Positions 16,488-20,464 of a DNA stretch of 20,464 nt are shown here, one piece after another. The position numbers were made by a program, and so were the translations under genes. Each line of letters starts with the position of its first letter. Within the stretch, counting starts at the first letter, position 1. Source of the stretch: DATJGF01 sp035495315. Its GTDB lineage: Bacteria > Verrucomicrobiota > Verrucomicrobiia > Limisphaerales > UBA8199. The notes beneath the pieces were generated by a model that had not been told where the DNA came from, made no database searches, and was given only the letters and a program-made list of their open reading frames with translations. The stretch spans positions 1-20,464 of the forward strand of contig DATJGF010000198.1 in assembly GCA_035495315.1 (NCBI GenBank). The letters run 5' to 3'.

Positions 16488-16721
16488 GTTCGACTGTTCG
16501 ATTTTCACTTCCCTCCCGCTCGCTGCTCACGGCTCAGCAGTTTCAGATCGATACTTCAGAGAGGTTTTCGGATTTTGATTTGCGCCTTAAGACCTCAACC
16601 GGAGGATCTTAAAACTCACTGCTTGTCAGACGGACACTGACGCAACGCTCGCACACGTACCGACACAAAAACCGGAGCGGCAACGATTACCCGCAACTCA
16701 TAGGCGCTGCATTCTCAGCGC
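16466..16721 (+). other. 256-base intergenic region before the first tandem beta-helix gene
   Basis: Apart from the hairpin at its start I see no gene, repeat or clear promoter. A plus-strand frame running through it is a continuation of a shadow frame of the acyltransferase gene. A CCGGAGGATCTT purine-rich stretch near 16600 resembles a ribosome-binding site but is not followed by a usable start at suitable distance. A promoter for 16722-18338 is expected here but cannot be pointed out. Confidence 0.5.
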
Positions 16722-18338
16722 ATGAGAAATGAAGTTGGCCTCCGCAAACTTCCGTTCATGTTTTTGGCAATCGGTCTTATCCATGCCCCGGCGGCCACTC
16801 TGTACGTATCAAACCAAGGTAACGACGCCAACTCAGGAAGCTCCGCGCAACCGTTTCAGACAATCACGCACGCCTACAGTTTAGCCCAGGCCGGCGATAC
16901 CATATTGGTGTTGCCCGGCGTATATACTGATTATACCAGCGGTTGGGGGCTGCATCTGGGCAGCAGTGGCACCGCTTCCAGACCGATCATCTTGCGCTCT
17001 CAGGTTCCAGGAGCGGCCGTGCTCGATGGACAAAATGCAGCCGACCGTAACGTCGGCATCTATATCGATGGTAATTACAATGTCGTCGATGGCTTTGAAA
17101 TCAGAAACGGCACCAAGGGCGGCATTACGATCTGGGCGAACGGCAACCAAATCCTCCGCTGCAATATTCATAATAACGGAAACCCCGCAAGCTCCAGCAC
17201 CGAGGGCAAAGATGGCATCTACTCAGATGAAGGGACTGACGGGAATGTTTACGTCGCTAATTACATTCACCATAACGGCCGTGCCGGCAGCAATTTCGAT
17301 CATGGCTTGTACCTCTGTGGCCAAAATGAGAGCGTCATCAACAACATCCTCCTGGCCAATTCCGCGTGCGGTCTCCAAATCGCCGGCTACACCACCGTTA
17401 GCAATCTTAAGGTTTACAACAATGTGATGGCGTTCAACGGCACCGACGGGATCATCCTTTGGCAATCGTTGAGCAGCATTGATATCAGAAACAACATTTT
17501 TTACCAAAACGGCCATTACGGCATCGGCTCCTACGATGCTCATGGCAGTGGCATTACCGTCGATAAGAATCTCTCCTTCGGAAATGGTTATGGCGATTTC
17601 AACTTCACCGATGGAGGCTCGGATTATTCTTACAATCTAGGCAGCACTATCTACCTTGATCCCCATTTCCTTAACAACAGTGCGTCCGGGTTTGATGCTC
17701 ACCTGGCAACCGGGTCGCCGGCGATCCAAGCGGCGATCAACCTGTCGCCGGTCTTCACAACCGATATAGTCGGCACTCCGCGGCCGACTTCTGGCGCATG
17801 GGATCTTGGCGCTTATGTCTCTTCCATGGCCGCTCCGCCTTCGATTTCCATCACAACCCCAGTCAATGGCAGCACCGTTTCAGGAATCGTTGTAGTTTTT
17901 GCCAAAGCGTCGGCCAGTGCGGACCTAGCGCGCGTGCAGTTCCTCTGCGATGGGGCTAACCTCGGCAATCCTCTGACCGCGGCACCCTACTCTTTAACTC
18001 TAGATAGCAGCACTATGGCTAACGGCGCCCACTCGCTGAGCGCTGTTGCCTGGGACACTTCTGGCAACCAAGCCACCGCCACCCCGGTAATCATCGAAAT
18101 CGCCAATCTTACCACCGCTCCAGTTTTGGCCCCTTTGCGCAAAGTGCCGGACGGACTGAACCTCACCTGGTCCAGCGTCCCCGGAAAGGTCTACCGGGTC
18201 GCATACAGAAGCACCCTGAGCGGTCCGTGGGCGGATTTGAGCGGAAGCATTACCGCGACCGAATCTTCGACGTCCTGGACCGACTCGACAGACAGCAGCG
18301 CACCTCAGCGCTTTTACTGCGTTTACGCCATCGATTAG
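16722..18338 (+). CDS. Secreted beta-helix protein with Ig-like and Verrucomicrobia-type C-terminal domains (tandem copy 1)
   Basis: A 538-aa secreted protein. A signal peptide spans about 1-25 (hydrophobic FMFLAIGLIHAPAA). The right-handed beta-helix runs from TLYVSNQGNDANSG (26) to about 365, opening with PFQTITHAYSLAQAGDTILVLPGVY and containing Asn-ladder turns (NNIFYQNGHYGIGSY at 257-271). The cluster IHHNGRAGSNFDHGLYLCGQ (182-201) is the most conserved patch and a possible ligand or active site. An Ig-like domain follows at about 372-460 (PPSISITTPVNGSTV ... AVAWDTSGNQA), then a terminal domain at about 467-538 (LTWSSVPGKVYRVAYRSTLSG ... RFYCVYAID) of a kind common in Verrucomicrobiota secreted proteins. 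Function is probably polysaccharide binding or cleavage; no catalytic class can be assigned. No PEP-CTERM sorting signal is present. Confidence 0.85.
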   Translation: MRNEVGLRKLPFMFLAIGLIHAPAATLYVSNQGNDANSGSSAQPFQTITHAYSLAQAGDTILVLPGVYTDYTSGWGLHLGSSGTASRPIILRSQVPGAAVLDGQNAADRNVGIYIDGNYNVVDGFEIRNGTKGGITIWANGNQILRCNIHNNGNPASSSTEGKDGIYSDEGTDGNVYVANYIHHNGRAGSNFDHGLYLCGQNESVINNILLANSACGLQIAGYTTVSNLKVYNNVMAFNGTDGIILWQSLSSIDIRNNIFYQNGHYGIGSYDAHGSGITVDKNLSFGNGYGDFNFTDGGSDYSYNLGSTIYLDPHFLNNSASGFDAHLATGSPAIQAAINLSPVFTTDIVGTPRPTSGAWDLGAYVSSMAAPPSISITTPVNGSTVSGIVVVFAKASASADLARVQFLCDGANLGNPLTAAPYSLTLDSSTMANGAHSLSAVAWDTSGNQATATPVIIEIANLTTAPVLAPLRKVPDGLNLTWSSVPGKVYRVAYRSTLSGPWADLSGSITATESSTSWTDSTDSSAPQRFYCVYAID

Positions 18339-19530
18339 CTCGGCAGCTCCTCAAAAAGTCGAGGAGCTCCAAAAACCCGATTGTGCCCAATAGCTCATTT
18401 CATCCCCAACAGTTCAATGAAAACCAAAATTAGCTTTGAAATTATCTCCATCTCGCTCTTGCTCGTCTCTTTCTCTCAGCTGGGAGCGGCGGACTTATAT
18501 GTCTCGACTCAAGGCAGCGATGCCAATCCGGGAACTGCAATTCAGCCCTGCAGAACTATAACCCACGCCTACGGTCTGGCACGCCCGGGTGATACCGTTC
18601 ATGTGTTGCCCGGAGTTTATACCGATTACACCAGCGGCTGGGGAATTCATCTGGGTGCCAGCGGCACGGCCACCAGCCCCATCGTACTGAGATCCGAAGT
18701 CCAGGCTGGGGCAGTGATCGACGGATTGAACGCATCGGACCGAAATGTCGGATTCTACATAGATGGCAGCTACAACATCGTTGACGGATTTGAAATCAGG
18801 AACGGTCCCAAAGGCGGGATCACCATCTGGTCAAATGGCAACCAAATCCGAAATTGCAGCATTCATAACAACGGAAACCCCGCCAGTTCGAGCACCGACG
18901 GACGCGATGGGGTTTATTCAAACGAAGGCACTGCCGGCAATGTATATGCCGCCAATTACATTCACCATAATGGACGTTCCGGAAGCAATCTGGATCACGG
19001 TTTATATCTCTGCGGTCAAAACGAAGTCGTCATTAATAATGTTTTGCTGGCCAACGCCGCTTGCGGCCTCCAGATAGCTGGCTATACGACAGTCAGCAAT
19101 CTTAGAGTGGATAATAACGTCTTTGCGTTAAACGGCACCGACGGCATCATTCTTTGGCAGTCCTTAAACGGGATTGAGATCAAGAACAACATTTTTTACC
19201 AAAATGGCCATTACGGAATTGGCTCGTACGCTGCGACTGGTTCCGGCGTCGTTGTTGACCATAATCTCTCGTTTGGCAACGGCTATGGAAATTTCAATTT
19301 CACCGATGGAGGTTCAACTTATTCTTACAACCTTGGCACAACCGTCTCTGCCGATCCCCTCTTTGGAAACCCGGCTGCAAATGCTTTCGATGCCCATCTC
19401 AGCCCGGGTTCGCCTGCCATCCAAGCCGGACTGAATCTATATTCCTTCTTTACCACCGACCTGGCGGGCACGGCCCGGCCATCCACCAGCGCGTGGGATC
19501 TGGGCGTTTACGTTTACGTGGCTGGACCCG
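16800..19530 (+). repeat. Tandem duplication of a beta-helix gene
   Basis: The helix domains of the two neighbouring genes (about 16800-17825 and 18490-19520) align without large gaps. Over about 165 residues from (A/S)DRNVG to YGIGSY I counted 28 differences by hand, so roughly 80-85 % identity, while many codons differ only at the third base. Identical runs include NNIFYQNGHYGIGSY, ACGLQIAGYTTVSNL and IHNNGNPASSST. The duplication is therefore not very recent and both copies appear to be under selection on protein sequence. Confidence 0.85.
18345..18368 (+). terminator. Perfect 8-bp hairpin after tandem copy 1
   Basis: AGCTCCTC (18345-18352) and GAGGAGCT (18361-18368) pair perfectly around an 8-base loop, starting 6 bases after the TAG stop at 18336-18338. 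CCAAAAACCC follows, with no T-run, so it is not a classic intrinsic terminator on the plus strand. It could attenuate read-through into, or protect the RNA upstream of, copy 2, which starts 48 bases further on. Confidence 0.45.
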
Positions 19531-19844
19531 CTGACACAACTCCGCCCGGCATTCAGTTCGTTTCCCCCATCAATGGCGCGATTGTAACTGGTTCAGTGAC
19601 TGTTTCCGCCAATGCCTCGGATAATGTTGCTGTGGTCGGAGTTCAATTCAAACTCGACGGAACAAACCTTGGAAGCGAGGTTCTAGCTGCCCCTTATACG
19701 GTTACCTGGAATTCCACTCAGACGTCGAATGCGACACATACACTCACCGCAGTCGCAAGAGACGCAGCAGGCAATCGAACGAGTGTCAATGTCTCCGTAG
19801 GTGTGAGCAATGCGTCCAAACCACTGCACGGCCATAAACATTGA
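18417..19844 (+). CDS. Secreted beta-helix protein with Ig-like domain (tandem copy 2)
   Basis: A 475-aa secreted protein from the ATG at 18417. A TTG 36 bases earlier is in frame, but MKTKISFEIISISLLLVSFSQLGAA is a textbook signal peptide on its own. The beta-helix (from about residue 26 to 365) matches copy 1 closely, including IHHNGRSGSNLDHGLYLCGQ. An Ig-like domain follows at about 375-465 (PPGIQFVSPINGAIV ... AVARDAAGNRT). The protein then ends in SKPLHGHKH: the C-terminal domain of copy 1 is absent and is replaced by a short His-rich tail. Copy 2 has no promoter that I can see in the 78-base gap and is probably co-transcribed with copy 1. Likely role as for copy 1, with a different way of staying at, or leaving, the cell surface. 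Confidence 0.84.
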   Translation: MKTKISFEIISISLLLVSFSQLGAADLYVSTQGSDANPGTAIQPCRTITHAYGLARPGDTVHVLPGVYTDYTSGWGIHLGASGTATSPIVLRSEVQAGAVIDGLNASDRNVGFYIDGSYNIVDGFEIRNGPKGGITIWSNGNQIRNCSIHNNGNPASSSTDGRDGVYSNEGTAGNVYAANYIHHNGRSGSNLDHGLYLCGQNEVVINNVLLANAACGLQIAGYTTVSNLRVDNNVFALNGTDGIILWQSLNGIEIKNNIFYQNGHYGIGSYAATGSGVVVDHNLSFGNGYGNFNFTDGGSTYSYNLGTTVSADPLFGNPAANAFDAHLSPGSPAIQAGLNLYSFFTTDLAGTARPSTSAWDLGVYVYVAGPADTTPPGIQFVSPINGAIVTGSVTVSANASDNVAVVGVQFKLDGTNLGSEVLAAPYTVTWNSTQTSNATHTLTAVARDAAGNRTSVNVSVGVSNASKPLHGHKH

Positions 19845-19888
19845 GCGGCAGAGCCGGTCCTTGGGACGAGCTTCTAGTTGATGTGGCT

Positions 19889-20464
19889 CTAATCGATTTC
19901 GGCCTTCGCAAAGCCCGCAGCGAAGGTTCCCCGGAAAATGGTTTGATTGCCTCCCACGGTCCCAGGCCCGGCTACCTGTGCGCCAGCGTTAAAAACTCTC
20001 AACAGCGGACCGATGCCAGGACTTTTAATCGTGCCACGGTGCATTGTCGTGAAGCCCGCTACTGAAAAAGAAGTCCCTTGCTGATTATCCAACGTAAAAA
20101 CCCAAGACGAATAACTGACCAGCCCGTTCTGTGCATTCACTTCGCCATTCTCGTCGAGGGATAGAAAATTGCTAACATCGGTTGTAGTCACCTGGTTCCC
20201 ACTCTTGTCGCGCACAACAAACGTCGGCAGTTGATCGTTATTGCTCTTGAGCAGCAATCGGGCGTTTGAGCTAAAGTTGAAATTTCCAGTAGCATTCAGC
20301 GCTGCGAGGATGTCCTTGTCGATGATCCTAACGCTGGCGACATGCCCTTCGCCATTTTGCTTGAACCCGTTTAATACAAAATACGCCTGCAGGTAAACAT
20401 TGGTCGTTTGGGCCTGAACGATACCAGTGGCCAGAGCGAGGATGGCGCTAATGGCTCCAATTCT
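19889..20464 (-). CDS. Secreted protein of unknown function, 5' end outside window
   Basis: About 192 codons are visible, open to the right edge and ending in TAG at 19889-19891. The first visible residues, RIGAISAILALATGIVQAQ, are a signal peptide with probable cleavage after VQA, so only the start codon and a few residues are missing. The mature part (TTNVYLQAYFVLNGFKQNGEG ... VRIIDKDILAALNATGNFNFSSNARLLLKSN) is rich in Asn/Thr/Gly, without Cys, and predicted mainly beta. I do not recognise a family; the IIDKDILAALNATG stretch reminds me of small secreted proteins seen repeatedly in Verrucomicrobiota genomes, but this is only an impression. It is convergent with tandem copy 2, with 44 bases between the stops, and is likely a separate transcription unit. 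Confidence 0.7.
   Translation of the reverse strand, partial: RIGAISAILALATGIVQAQTTNVYLQAYFVLNGFKQNGEGHVASVRIIDKDILAALNATGNFNFSSNARLLLKSNNDQLPTFVVRDKSGNQVTTTDVSNFLSLDENGEVNAQNGLVSYSSWVFTLDNQQGTSFSVAGFTTMHRGTIKSPGIGPLLRVFNAGAQVAGPGTVGGNQTIFRGTFAAGFAKAEID

Noticed and set aside
16353..16640. A 95-codon plus-strand frame spanning the end of the acyltransferase gene and the following gap
   Set aside because: More than a third of it lies over the acyltransferase in another frame, it has no ribosome-binding site, and its translation is Pro/Arg/Cys-rich without recognisable features.
12722..19844. PEP-CTERM or other sorting tails on the beta-helix proteins, suggested by the exosortase-like EPS gene set
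   Set aside because: None of the three C-termini has a Pro-Glu-Pro motif followed by a hydrophobic segment and basic cluster, and no exosortase is encoded in the window.

Overview
The window carries one end of an exopolysaccharide (EPS) synthesis and export locus with an attached group of secreted beta-helix proteins. Taxonomy is inferred from content alone. The best pointer is the C-terminal domain of the protein at 16722-18338 (TW..VPGK.YRV...L.GPW ... RFY.V), a type I associate with secreted proteins of Verrucomicrobiota, together with many signal-peptide beta-helix proteins and moderately high GC. A soil or freshwater Verrucomicrobiota (Pedosphaerales/Limisphaerales-like) is the best guess.

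Region 1 (left edge to 14859, minus strand, read right to left) looks like a single operon. Spacings run from a 20-base overlap to 71 bases. The order is: NusG/RfaH-like antiterminator; secreted beta-helix protein; outer-membrane beta-barrel; short Wza/OPX-type export protein; Wzz-type co-polymerase fused to a tyrosine autokinase; GT4 glycosyltransferase; Wzx-type flippase; PaaK/CapK-type adenylate-forming enzyme; two paralogous FemAB/GNAT-like transferases; DUF2334-type polysaccharide deacetylase; and an AsnB-type glutamine amidotransferase that runs off the left edge. The first half builds the export machine and the second half looks like a polymer-decoration module. No priming glycosyltransferase or Wzy polymerase is visible, so the locus must continue to the left or rely on genes elsewhere.

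Region 2 (14860-15364) is a 505-base divergent intergenic region. It holds a candidate sigma70-type promoter for the minus operon, a leader with a 12-codon mini-ORF (stop included) behind a very strong Shine-Dalgarno sequence, and small inverted repeats.

Region 3 (15365-19844, plus strand) holds an acyltransferase-3 membrane protein (TTG start) and two tandem, clearly duplicated secreted beta-helix proteins. These share their fold and several motifs with the beta-helix protein inside the minus operon. Short palindromes follow two of the three plus-strand genes.

Region 4 (19889 to the right edge, minus strand) is an incomplete gene for a small secreted protein of unknown function, convergent with the second tandem beta-helix gene.

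Working model (inference): the antiterminator allows full transcription of the long operon; the flippase, co-polymerase/kinase, OPX protein and beta-barrel move the polymer out; the CapK-like enzyme, the two GNAT-like enzymes, the deacetylase, the amidotransferase and the acyltransferase modify it; and the beta-helix proteins bind, cleave or epimerise it outside the cytoplasm. No RNA genes, insertion sequences or CRISPR arrays were seen.
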